Below, piece after piece: positions 31,626-38,618 of a stretch of DNA of 39,105 bases. The notes below the pieces were generated by a model that saw only the letters and a list, made by a program, of their open reading frames with translations, made no database searches and was not told where the DNA came from. The stretch comes from CAYSXS01 sp043817345 (lineage in GTDB: Bacteria > Patescibacteriota > Patescibacteriia > UBA2196). Location: positions 1 to 39,105 of the forward strand of contig JBDRGZ010000068.1 in NCBI GenBank assembly GCA_043817345.1, given 5' to 3'. Each line of letters opens with the position of its first letter. Positions within the stretch are counted from its first letter, which is position 1. The position numbers were made by a program, and so were the translations under genes.

Positions 31626-31701
31626 GCCACCCTAGCTCAGTTGGTAGAGCAACAGTTTTGTAAACTGTCGGTCGTCGGTTCGAGTCCGACGGGTGGCTCC
31701 A
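31626..31701 (+). tRNA. tRNA-Thr(UGU)
   Basis: Acceptor GCCACCC/GGGTGGC, anticodon arm ACAGT TTTGTAA ACTGT (TGT), T-arm GTCGG TTCGAGT CCGAC, discriminator T, encoded CCA. All three tRNA-Thr here have T as discriminator. Confidence 0.95.
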
Positions 31702-31731
31702 GAAAATTAATATTATTAATATACTAAAAAT

Positions 31732-31902
31732 ATGGGAACAAAATATAAAGAAAGACTTATTGGTTTTGAATGTAGTGAATGCAAAAGAATTAATTACCAT
31801 TCTACTAAGAATAAGAAAACCATTAAAGAAAAACTTGAATTAAAGAAGTATTGTAAGTTTTGCAAAAAACATATTTTACATAAGGAAACTAAGGTTAAAT
31901 AA
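31732..31902 (+). CDS. rpmG: 50S ribosomal protein L33
   Basis: 56 residues: IGFECSECKRINYHSTKNKK and KYCKFCKKHILHKE, with Cys pairs at 14/17 and 41/44 forming the L33 zinc ribbon. Its place between tRNA-Thr and tRNA-Trp matches the common bacterial order tRNA-rpmG-tRNA-Trp-secE-nusG; secE and nusG do not follow here. Confidence 0.93.
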   Translation: MGTKYKERLIGFECSECKRINYHSTKNKKTIKEKLELKKYCKFCKKHILHKETKVK

Positions 31903-31917
31903 ACCCTTAGTTTTCTT
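31886..31917 (+). terminator. terminator after rpmG
   Basis: AAACTAAGG and CCTTAGTTT pair over 9 bp, followed by TTCTT; the stem begins inside the last codons of rpmG. Confidence 0.7.
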
Positions 31918-31922
31918 AAAAT

Positions 31923-31960
31923 GGGTGCGTGGCTTAACTGGCTAAAGCATCGGTTTCCAA
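31923..31960 (+). pseudogene. 5' half of a tRNA-Trp gene (fragment)
   Basis: Matches positions 1-38 of the intact tRNA-Trp at 32047 except for four bases (from GGGTGCG through ggtttccaa), then stops abruptly after the anticodon CCA. What follows is coding-type sequence of another gene. Confidence 0.8.
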
Positions 31961-32042
31961 CCCAGCCCACGAACGTGAAAGAAAATTAAAACAATTTGGT
32001 TCAGCTTATAATGGTTTGATGAAAAGATTAAAATATAAATAA
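31961..32042 (+). pseudogene. C-terminal fragment of a GIY-YIG-like nuclease
   Basis: The frame fused to the tRNA fragment reads AHERERKLKQFGSAYNGLMK and ends LKYK-stop at 32042. This resembles the last helix of GIY-YIG domain proteins (R/E-x-KLKxFGSAYxxLxKR). The catalytic part is missing. The family call rests on a short match. Confidence 0.5.
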
Positions 32043-32046
32043 TTTA

Positions 32047-32123
32047 GGGCGCATAGCTTAATTGGCTAAAGCATCGGTTTCCAAAACCGAGGACTGGGGG
32101 TTCAAGTCCCTCTGCGCCTGCCA
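32047..32123 (+). tRNA. tRNA-Trp(CCA)
   Basis: Acceptor GGGCGCA/TGCGCCT (G1-U72), D-arm GCTT/AAGC, anticodon arm TCGGT TTCCAAA ACCGA (CCA), T-arm with TTCAAGT, discriminator G, encoded CCA. Confidence 0.95.
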
Positions 32124-32757
32124 AGAGAATAGTGCAGATTATATTGGTTATATTGATGATGATATTGTTCTTGATGAGAAAGCCGTTTACGAGGAGGTTT
32201 CCTTGCTTAATAATGATAGAAATATCTGGGCAGTCTTTGTTGATTCATTTCCTTTGCCTTGCGAGAAAAGTGTGGGGTGGTGGGCTCGAACCGTTTATAA
32301 CGCAATGACAATAAGAACTAGATATAAACTTTTAGCAAAACGATACGATTTATTAATCGGCAGATGTGTTCTTATTAGAAGAGAAAAAATGCCATTTATT
32401 CCTGAAGATATTGTAAACGAGGATCAATTTTTAGATTATCTTTTGTATCCGCATGTTAAAAAAGTTGATAAAGCACTTGTTTATTACGAAGGTATATATA
32501 GTATTAAAAAATATTTTCAAAGAGATGTGAGAATTACTATGGGACGTATGCAACTCAAAACAGAATTACAAGATTCTATTACAAATCTCGTTGACGTTGG
32601 TAGGAGCAAGGCTATAAATTATAAAAAATTATTTAAATTATCAAAAAAAATAATAATACTTTATGTTATATATAGACTTATATATAAAATTTCTAAAATT
32701 ATGGTTAGTATTTATTTAATCATTAATAATAAACCACAATGGAAAAGGACAAATTAA
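32124..32757 (+). pseudogene. GT2 glycosyltransferase, N-terminally truncated at tRNA-Trp
   Basis: Directly after the CCA of tRNA-Trp an open frame continues as NSADYIGYIDDDIVLDEKAV, the DXD region of a GT2 enzyme, then NEDQFLDYLL and a C-terminal membrane segment (IIILYVIYRLIYKI). The nucleotide-binding N-terminus (about 80 residues) is missing, and the nearest ATG lies inside the tRNA. So this is the tail of a gene cut at the tRNA end. It overlaps the Nudix gene. Confidence 0.75.
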
Positions 32758-33200
32758 AAAATAAAACAATAATTAAAGAAAAAGAAGCAGGCGGTGTTTT
32801 GTACAAAATCAAAAATGGCAAGGTGCTATTTTTGATTATTCATAGAATTAAACAAGATGACTGGTCTTTACCTAAGGGGCATGTTGAAACGGGAGAGACA
32901 CTTAAAGAGTGTGCTCTTAGAGAAATTAAAGAAGAAACTGGATGGTATGGGAAAATAGTTTCAAAGCTTGGCGTTATGAATTATACACATCAAGATAAAA
33001 ATAAGATAAGAAATGTATTTGTTACTTTTTTTCTAGTTAAACCTGTTAAGAGAGATAAGTCTTATATGTTTATTGATGAGGTTAATAAATGTAAATGGTT
33101 TGAGTATAATAAAAAATTATTAGATATAATTACCTACCCATCTCAAAAATCATTAATCCACAAAGCTTTTAAATATATAAAAGAAAATGAAAAAAGTTAG
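32739..33200 (+). CDS. Nudix hydrolase
   Basis: 153 residues. The Nudix box is complete: Gly47, Glu53, Arg61-Glu62, Glu65-Glu66, Gly68 (GHVETGETLKECALREIKEE), preceded by DDWSLPK. It hydrolyses a nucleoside diphosphate linked to another group; a MutT/Ap4A-like substrate is possible but not determined. The start overlaps the truncated GT2 frame by 19 bases. Confidence 0.9.
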   Translation: MEKDKLKNKTIIKEKEAGGVLYKIKNGKVLFLIIHRIKQDDWSLPKGHVETGETLKECALREIKEETGWYGKIVSKLGVMNYTHQDKNKIRNVFVTFFLVKPVKRDKSYMFIDEVNKCKWFEYNKKLLDIITYPSQKSLIHKAFKYIKENEKS

Positions 33201-33246
33201 TAAAATCATTATTATCATTTAGCATATTTTCAACTATCATTAATAT

Positions 33247-33996
33247 ATGATTAAAAACAATCAAACTACAATACAATCAATTAAAATCAATAATAAAGTT
33301 ATTGCTGATTTTTGTTATAAAAAAAACGATAATTCAATAGAGCCATATATTAAAGGATTTACAAAACAATATAAAGAATTAATTAAATTTTTTAATAAAC
33401 AGCCATTAAAAATAACAATTAACTTTGTTTATACCAGAAAAGAGATGAATAAACATTGGGGAGTTAAAAGTAGAAAACGACTATGTGCTATGGTTGATAA
33501 CGATAATGTGTATGTTATATACATATTTAGCCCTTTAGTTTTTGAAAAATTAACCATATACAAACAAACAGAAATATTACCTACAATAATTCATGAAACA
33601 GCTCATACATTTGTCACTGAAATTAATAAAAAAAGTTTTGCGTGGATGAATGAAGGTATTTGTCAATATCTAGAAAAACAGAATAACCAAGATAATGTTA
33701 TTAAAAAGAAAAATTGGGAGTGGTTTATAGAAAACAACATCTTTTTTGATCCTGATATAAAATGGAGTAAACAAGTAGAGTATGATGGCTATAAAATATC
33801 ATATAACTTAGTAAACTATATTTTAAAAACTAAAGGTAAAAATAAATTTATTAAGTTATTAAAGATTAGACGGGAAGGTGGTTTAGAGGAATTAAAACAA
33901 AAAATGAATAAAGTCGTTGGAGATATGGATTTATTGTTAAATAAATTTAGTCAGAAATTAAAGTTAGTAAATAAAGCTAAAATGGAGTTGAATTAA
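33247..33996 (+). CDS. putative gluzincin-type metallopeptidase
   Basis: 249 residues, no signal peptide. HETAH at 116-120 gives two zinc His and catalytic Glu117; Glu136 in WMNEGICQYLE, 16 residues later, fits the third ligand of gluzincin (peptidase MA) enzymes. Upstream VYTRKEMNKHWG and a long helical end are in keeping with small CPR peptidases. Substrate unknown; it sits in a decayed accessory region. Confidence 0.7.
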   Translation: MIKNNQTTIQSIKINNKVIADFCYKKNDNSIEPYIKGFTKQYKELIKFFNKQPLKITINFVYTRKEMNKHWGVKSRKRLCAMVDNDNVYVIYIFSPLVFEKLTIYKQTEILPTIIHETAHTFVTEINKKSFAWMNEGICQYLEKQNNQDNVIKKKNWEWFIENNIFFDPDIKWSKQVEYDGYKISYNLVNYILKTKGKNKFIKLLKIRREGGLEELKQKMNKVVGDMDLLLNKFSQKLKLVNKAKMELN

Positions 33997-34233
33997 CAAA
34001 TGAAGAGGCGACTGAATTTGCCACGATTTTTTTAAGACAATAAATAAAAAAATCTGACTCAAAATAAGTCAGATAATATAAAACAATAACCAAATATGCT
34101 ATCTCTATAAAAAGTTAAACAATTATTAGGTGATGAAGATAAAAACCACACAAAAGAAAAAATAATAAAAAAAAATTATTTAATATTTTTTTCTTATAAA
34201 TCTTTCTTTTTTATTTTTCTTAGCTTGTTGTAG
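33984..34233 (+). pseudogene. remains of one or two small genes
   Basis: Two start-less frames with protein-like composition: 33984-34043 (ELTNEEATEFATIFLRQ) and 34111-34233 (KVKQLLGDEDKNHTKEK). Both look like ends or middles of small regulatory proteins, without recognisable full genes. Confidence 0.25.
34045..34074 (-). terminator. minus-strand terminator
   Basis: ATCTGACT/AGTCAGAT, 8 bp, with a T7 run on the minus strand (34051-34045) and none on the plus strand, so something is probably transcribed leftward toward it. Confidence 0.6.
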
Positions 34234-34605
34234 ACAAAGGGAAACCCTGTCAATTTTAGTTAATTGATTTTTTACTAGCATATTGGACTTTCTTCGGGTC
34301 TTCCTAAAATGTTTTTCTTGAGCTTGGACACCTATTTAGAGGCGGTGTCACCCCAGATTTATTATCTCAATCGTATCCGTATTAAATCGAGCGGAAGTTT
34401 CAAATGTTGAAACGGATTATAAAATTAAGTTTCCATTGACGGTGTAATAATAGGTTTCCCTGTTCATTATCACGCTTAATTTCTCTTTAATGTCGTCTTC
34501 TTTTGTTCTACGACGTTTGGGTGAAGTTTCATGATTTTGGTTATTTAGCACAATGGTTACCCAATATGTTTTCTTATTATGTTTATGACATGATGACTGT
34601 TAGGG
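34205..34605 (-). ncRNA. candidate structured non-coding RNA, class unknown
   Basis: No ORF on either strand, GC content higher than the flanks, and many nested stems best read on the minus strand: AAATTAAG/CTTAATTT (34482/34422 ends), inside it GTGATAAT/ATTATTAC, and inside that AGG-GAAA-CCT with a GNRA loop; GACACC/GGTGTC near 34335; GACA...GGG/CCC...TGTC near 34235. It ends upstream of the minus-strand terminator. I could not match it to RNase P, tmRNA or an intron. Confidence 0.4.
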
Positions 34606-34716
34606 ACATTACTGAGTTTTACTAAACAGATTTATATCAATTTGTTTTATATTAATTATTATCATTCAGAGGATAAAATTGCTTCCTTTAATTCAGCTAT
34701 TAATTTATGTAGTAAA

Positions 34717-34805
34717 AGTTCTAACTTCCTCTCTCTATCCCTGAATGACAAAATTTTCCCTAAAATTAGGGAATTTTTTGATTGGGGCAGAGGGAGGCTA
34801 GAACT
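34717..34805. repeat. 89-bp fold-back element
   Basis: AGTTCTA (34717) pairs with TAGAACT (34799-34805), then CTTCCTCTCT with AGAGGGAGGC, and the tip TTCCCTAA/TTAGGGAA is followed by T6. A degenerate part copy (GGTTCTAACATCCTCCACG) occurs at 35226, after the broken NYN gene. Confidence 0.6.
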
Positions 34806-34842
34806 AAAATGCTTTTAAATTTTAAGTTATCCACACAAAATA

Positions 34843-34870
34843 TTGACATTTTATTTAAAAAAGGTATACT
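34843..34870 (+). promoter_or_regulatory. strong promoter upstream of the NYN gene
   Basis: TTGACA (34843-34848), 16-base spacer, TATACT (34865-34870); a DnaA-box-like TTATCCACA lies at 34827-34835. Confidence 0.7.
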
Positions 34871-34888
34871 AAAGACAGATATTCATCC

Positions 34889-34938
34889 TGTTGCCTCGGT
34901 GGCAGGACGCGAAGCCACTGTAATAGGTGGCTTCTGCA
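34889..34938 (+). promoter_or_regulatory. two-hairpin 5' leader
   Basis: GTTGCC-TCGGT-GGCAG followed by GAAGCCAC/GTGGCTTC (8 bp) lie between promoter and ATG. They have no T-tract; possible cis-regulatory leader or RNA end-protection. Confidence 0.4.
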
Positions 34939-34950
34939 ATTTATATATAC

Positions 34951-35221
34951 ATGAATAACAAAAGAATAAATATCTACATAGATGGATTTAATTTGTATTA
35001 TTGTGCTTTAAAAGGTACAAAATACAAATGGCTCAATGTTGAAAAACTTTGTTCTTTATATTTTAAAAAATTTGATATTAATGAAATAAAATATTTTACA
35101 GCAAATGTTAAGTGTGGTAAAATATACAAAGATGATTAGAGAAGGTGCTTTAGGCGCTTCGCAATTTCCAAACGAATTTGAAGACGAAAACGGCACAATC
35201 AGAAAACCATATTCTTGGTAA
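34951..35221 (+). pseudogene. NYN-domain (LabA-like PIN) ribonuclease, internally deleted
   Basis: From ATG 34951 the frame gives INIYIDGFNLYYCALKGTKY, a clear NYN start with the first catalytic Asp, and stops at 35139 after 62 residues. In another frame GALGASQFPNEFEDENGTIR then KPYSW-stop (35219-35221) is the usual C-terminal end of the same family. A normal gene has roughly 180-220 residues, so about 100 have been deleted and the ends joined out of frame. Strong promoter and leader remain. Confidence 0.75.
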
Positions 35222-35259
35222 AATTGGTTCTAACATCCTCCACGAGCCCCTGCCAAAAA

Positions 35260-35289
35260 ATGCTCATAAAATTGTTATGGGTATTTTTT
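35260..35289 (+). terminator. terminator after the broken NYN gene
   Basis: ATGCTCATAA (35260-35269) and TTATGGGTAT (35275-35284) pair over 10 positions with two G-U, followed by T5. Confidence 0.7.
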
Positions 35290-35298
35290 GATTTATGA

Positions 35299-35304
35299 TA
35301 TAAT
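35299..35304 (+). promoter_or_regulatory. -10 box of a leaderless GH1 transcript
   Basis: TATAAT ends nine bases before the ATG at 35314, so the transcript would start at or near the start codon. The -35 region overlaps the terminator. Confidence 0.55.
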
Positions 35305-35313
35305 TAAACCAAT

Positions 35314-36555
35314 ATGATCAAGAAGGAAAATGATAAAATTTTAAACTTTGCTCCAGATTTTTTATGGGGAACTGCCACATCAGCTCATCAAATTGAAGGT
35401 GATAATTTTAATTCTGATTGGTGGGCTTTTGAAGAGAATAAAGAGCTTAAACATGCTTCTTTAAAAGCTTGTAATAGTTATGAATTGTGGAAAAAGGATC
35501 ATTCTTGTATTGATCAAATGAATAATAACGCATATAGGTTATCAATTGAATGGGCCAAGATAGAACCACAAGAAGGTAAGTTTAATCATGATGCTATGCA
35601 TCATTATGTAGAAATGATATCAGATTTAAAAGCTAAAAACATTAAAGTAATGCTTACTTTACATCATTTTACTAATCCTAATTGGTTTTTAAATAAAGGG
35701 GGATGGGTAAGCTTTAAAAGTGTAAAATATTTTAAAAGATATGTTAAATATGTTTTAGAACATTTAGGTGGATTAGTAGATTTTTGGATCACAATTAATG
35801 AACCAGGAATTTATGCAGATCTAAGCTATCTAAAAGGCAAATGGCCACCTAAATTAAAAAGTCCTAAAAAAGCTTTTCTTGTATATATTAATATGGCTAG
35901 GGCACACAAGATGGCATATAACCTGATTCATAAGACATTAGAAGATCCACAGGTTGGATTTGCAATGAATGTGCATTCATTTGCCTCATATCATAAACAC
36001 AGATTAATTGAGTTGCTATATGTACATTTGGCAGATAGATTTGTAAACCATTCTTTTTATGATTTAACAAAGAAAAAACACGATTTTTTAGGAATCAATT
36101 ACTATTTCCGAGTACGGTTGAAAAAAGATGAAGGAAGTATGAAGCCTGTGGTAGAAAAGATTAAGGAAACAGAGAGAGAACTGTCTGATTTAGGTTGGAT
36201 GATTTACCCACATGGAATATTTGATGTTTTAATGGATCTTGAAGATTTTAAAACCCCAATATATATTACTGAAAACGGGATAGCTGCTCAAGATGATGAG
36301 AAAAGGCAAAGATTTTTAATTGAACATTTAAAAGAAATTCATCATGCAATTCAAGCAGGAGTAGATGTGCGAGGATATTTTCATTGGTCTTTATTAGATA
36401 ATTTTGAATGGGCAGACGGTTTTGATCCTAAATTTGGTTTAGTTGAAGTAAATCTTAAAACATTTGAACGCAAGTTAAAAACTAGTGCTAAAATGTATTC
36501 AGAGATCGCAAAAACAAATTCTTTAGATGAAAGAAAACTAAAAAGTATCACCTAA
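35314..36555 (+). CDS. glycoside hydrolase family 1 (beta-glucosidase-like)
   Basis: 413 residues, slightly short for GH1 (about 440-480). FLWGTATSAHQIEGD is the N-terminal signature, Glu163 in TINEPG the acid/base, Glu320 in YITENG the nucleophile, and HWSLLDNFEWADGF the aglycone end motif. It cleaves beta-linked sugars from the non-reducing end; no signal peptide, so it acts in the cytoplasm. Some loops between 215 and 290 are shortened. Exact sugar not determined. Confidence 0.93.
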   Translation: MIKKENDKILNFAPDFLWGTATSAHQIEGDNFNSDWWAFEENKELKHASLKACNSYELWKKDHSCIDQMNNNAYRLSIEWAKIEPQEGKFNHDAMHHYVEMISDLKAKNIKVMLTLHHFTNPNWFLNKGGWVSFKSVKYFKRYVKYVLEHLGGLVDFWITINEPGIYADLSYLKGKWPPKLKSPKKAFLVYINMARAHKMAYNLIHKTLEDPQVGFAMNVHSFASYHKHRLIELLYVHLADRFVNHSFYDLTKKKHDFLGINYYFRVRLKKDEGSMKPVVEKIKETERELSDLGWMIYPHGIFDVLMDLEDFKTPIYITENGIAAQDDEKRQRFLIEHLKEIHHAIQAGVDVRGYFHWSLLDNFEWADGFDPKFGLVEVNLKTFERKLKTSAKMYSEIAKTNSLDERKLKSIT

Positions 36556-36569
36556 GTAAATTATTCTAA

Positions 36570-36720
36570 TTAACCTAATTACTCTAATTATTCTAAATAA
36601 TAACCAGATCCCAATAAACTAAATAAATTAAAATATAAAATATTTTTTTGGCACATTAGTTATTAGGTATTGGGATTTATTTAGGTTAATTAGTATAATT
36701 AGAATAATTAGTTTAATTCT
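36570..36720. repeat. long AT-rich imperfect inverted repeat
   Basis: The left side (TAATTAACCTAATTACTC, then CCCAATAAACTAAATAAA) is the complement of the right side (ATTGGGATTTATTTAGG, then TTAATTAGTATAATTAG). The arms are built from TAATTA-type units. It separates GH1 from the transporter gene and could form a fold-back about 150 bases long. Confidence 0.6.
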
Positions 36721-36722
36721 TT

Positions 36723-37688
36723 ATGTCCTGGCTAATAATAACAATTTTTGCTTATCTATTAAATGCTGTTGCAGCAGTGATAGACAAGACAATGCTTAAG
36801 AAAAATATCTTAAGCCCTATTAGTTATACATTTTCTATTGCTGTATTAGGAGGTGTTTTAATGCTATTAGTTATTCCTTTTGGTTTTGGAATACCTAGTA
36901 GATTAACTTTAATTGTTTCATTAATAGCTGGTGCAGCTTTTGTTTGGGCTTTAATATTGATGTTTAAAGCTTTAGAAAAAGATGATGCTACTAGAGTAGC
37001 ACCCATAATAGGCGGTTTAGTGCCTGTTTTTGTTTTCATATTTGCTTGGTATGTTTTAGAAGAGTCTTTAACTGGTAATCAATATTTTGCTTTTATATTT
37101 TTAATTATTGGTACATTCTTAATATCTTTAGATTTTCAAAAACATGGAGCTTGGGCTTGGTTGAAGAATAAGTTCGGGATGAAAGGTAAAATAGCTTTGC
37201 CACAGATACGTAAAACATTATGGCTTGCTTTTCCAGCCAGTTTATTATTTAGCATATCTCATATTTTAACTAAGTTTGTCTATTCTAACACAGAATTTCT
37301 TACTGGCTTCATATGGACACGTTTAGGTAGCTTTTTAGCTATTATGTTGCTTCTCTTATCTATTAAGAACAGACAAATCATTAAAAGAGACTTTAAGAAG
37401 AATAAGAAGCAACCAAAACAAACTAAAACTGCGGGTGTTAGATTTTTCTTTGGTCAATTGTGTGGAGGTGGGGGAGCTTTGTTATTACAATATGCAATAT
37501 TTTTAGGTTCAGTAACTTTAGTCAATGCCTTACAAGGAGTTCAATATATTTTTATATTTTTATTAATTTTATTATTTACCACAACTTTACCAAAATTAAT
37601 TAAAGAAAAGTTTACCAAAGAATTAGTTATTCAAAAGGTTATTGCAATATTAATAATTGGTATAGGCCTATATCTAATAGCTTACTAA
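36723..37688 (+). CDS. EamA/DMT-family transporter
   Basis: 321 residues with about ten membrane spans in two repeats (each EamA-like, with GLVPVFVFIFAWYVLEESLT, and later LQGVQYIFIFLLILL). A basic cytoplasmic loop (KNRQIIKRDFKKNKKQPKQ) separates the last spans. Drug/metabolite transporters carry amino acids, sugars or nucleotide-sugars; the substrate is not known. Next to GH1 and glycosyltransferase genes a sugar role is plausible. Confidence 0.85.
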   Translation: MSWLIITIFAYLLNAVAAVIDKTMLKKNILSPISYTFSIAVLGGVLMLLVIPFGFGIPSRLTLIVSLIAGAAFVWALILMFKALEKDDATRVAPIIGGLVPVFVFIFAWYVLEESLTGNQYFAFIFLIIGTFLISLDFQKHGAWAWLKNKFGMKGKIALPQIRKTLWLAFPASLLFSISHILTKFVYSNTEFLTGFIWTRLGSFLAIMLLLLSIKNRQIIKRDFKKNKKQPKQTKTAGVRFFFGQLCGGGGALLLQYAIFLGSVTLVNALQGVQYIFIFLLILLFTTTLPKLIKEKFTKELVIQKVIAILIIGIGLYLIAY

Positions 37689-37692
37689 GGTT

Positions 37693-37840
37693 GTCATCCT
37701 GAGCGACTTTTAAGGTCGCTAGGAGCCGAAGGATCTGTTTTTTTGTAAAAACTTTCTCTTTCTGTTATCCTGAACTTGTTTCAGGATAAAACAAATTAGA
37801 GAAATAAGAATGTTAAATCCCGAAATAAATTCGGGATGAC
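37693..37840. repeat. composite interspersed repeat
   Basis: Left half GTCATCCTGAGCG...GAAGGATCTG belongs to the GTCATCCTGA family; it is followed by two small hairpins, TTATCCTGAA...TTCAGGATAA and ATCCCGAA-ATAAA-TTCGGGAT, ending in GGGATGAC, so the right half has a different make-up from the copy at 18162. Confidence 0.7.
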
Positions 37841-37889
37841 AAGGAATATAATATTTAGCTGACGAATTAAAAAGTCTTAATAAAAATAT

Positions 37890-38618
37890 ATGAAGTATCC
37901 AGCCTTATCAATTATAATCCCTTGTTATAACGAGGAAAAATTAGTAGCTAAGTGTTTGTGGCATATTTTAAAACAGACTGTCTTGCCTGAAGAAGTAATT
38001 TTTGTAGATAATAACTCAACAGATAAGTCTATAGAAATAGCTGAGGGATTTATAGATAAATTTAAAGATGTTGGGGTTGAATTTAAAATCTTAAAAGAAG
38101 AACAACAAGGTCAAACATTTGCTCGATTAAATGCTTTTTCAAAAGTTAAAAATGATTTAATTGGTTCTCTTGATACAGATACTTTAATTTCTAAAGACTG
38201 GGTAAAGACTGCTAAAGAAATTTTTAGTAAAAAAGAAAACATAATAGCAATTAGTGGTCCTTTCTATTTCTACAACTTATCTATTTTTTCTAAAATACAT
38301 TTTTTCTTTGTTTTTCTAATGTATTCAATTTTTAAACCAACATATATACTTTGGGGTGGTAATGTAGTTTTTAAAAAACAAATATATGAATCTATTGGTG
38401 GACTAGAAGGTTGTGAAGTAATGAGAAAAGAATTAAAATTAAAACAACCCTCTGATGATGTGTTTTTAACTGAAAAATTTAAATTAGTTGGTAAAGTTAA
38501 ATTTATTTGGAAACTAAAAGCAAAAGGCCTTTCACGTTATGAAAAAGGAAGAACTTCAGAAGAAACTTCTGCTTTTTTTAAAGTTAAAAAATATATTAGA
38601 AAAAAATACAAAAAATGA
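37890..38618 (+). CDS. GT2 family glycosyltransferase
   Basis: 242 residues. SIIIPCYNEEKLVAKCL, VDNNSTDKS, QGQTFARLNAF and GSLDTDTLIS (DXD) show a GT2 nucleotide-sugar domain; a hydrophobic segment near residues 130-150 and ILWGGNVVFKK follow. It likely modifies a surface lipid or polysaccharide. The stop overlaps the next start (ATGA), so the two genes are coupled. Confidence 0.88.
   Translation: MKYPALSIIIPCYNEEKLVAKCLWHILKQTVLPEEVIFVDNNSTDKSIEIAEGFIDKFKDVGVEFKILKEEQQGQTFARLNAFSKVKNDLIGSLDTDTLISKDWVKTAKEIFSKKENIIAISGPFYFYNLSIFSKIHFFFVFLMYSIFKPTYILWGGNVVFKKQIYESIGGLEGCEVMRKELKLKQPSDDVFLTEKFKLVGKVKFIWKLKAKGLSRYEKGRTSEETSAFFKVKKYIRKKYKK

Noticed and set aside
32062..32126. Reading frame beginning with ATG inside tRNA-Trp for the GT2 fragment
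   Set aside because: The translated start is the tRNA itself; the protein similarity begins after the CCA.
34285..34300. Minus-strand GAAGAAAGTCC resembling the RNase P RNA core GAGGAAAGTCC
   Set aside because: The second conserved end (ACAGAA...GGCTTA) and about 300 bases of core are missing downstream, which is AT-rich.
34205..34480. Minus-strand CAGGGAAACCT and AAAGTCCAAT, reminiscent of group I intron core elements, and TTGACAGGG, reminiscent of tmRNA
   Set aside because: No matching partner segments in the right order, no tag ORF ending in Ala-Ala and no tRNA-like end.
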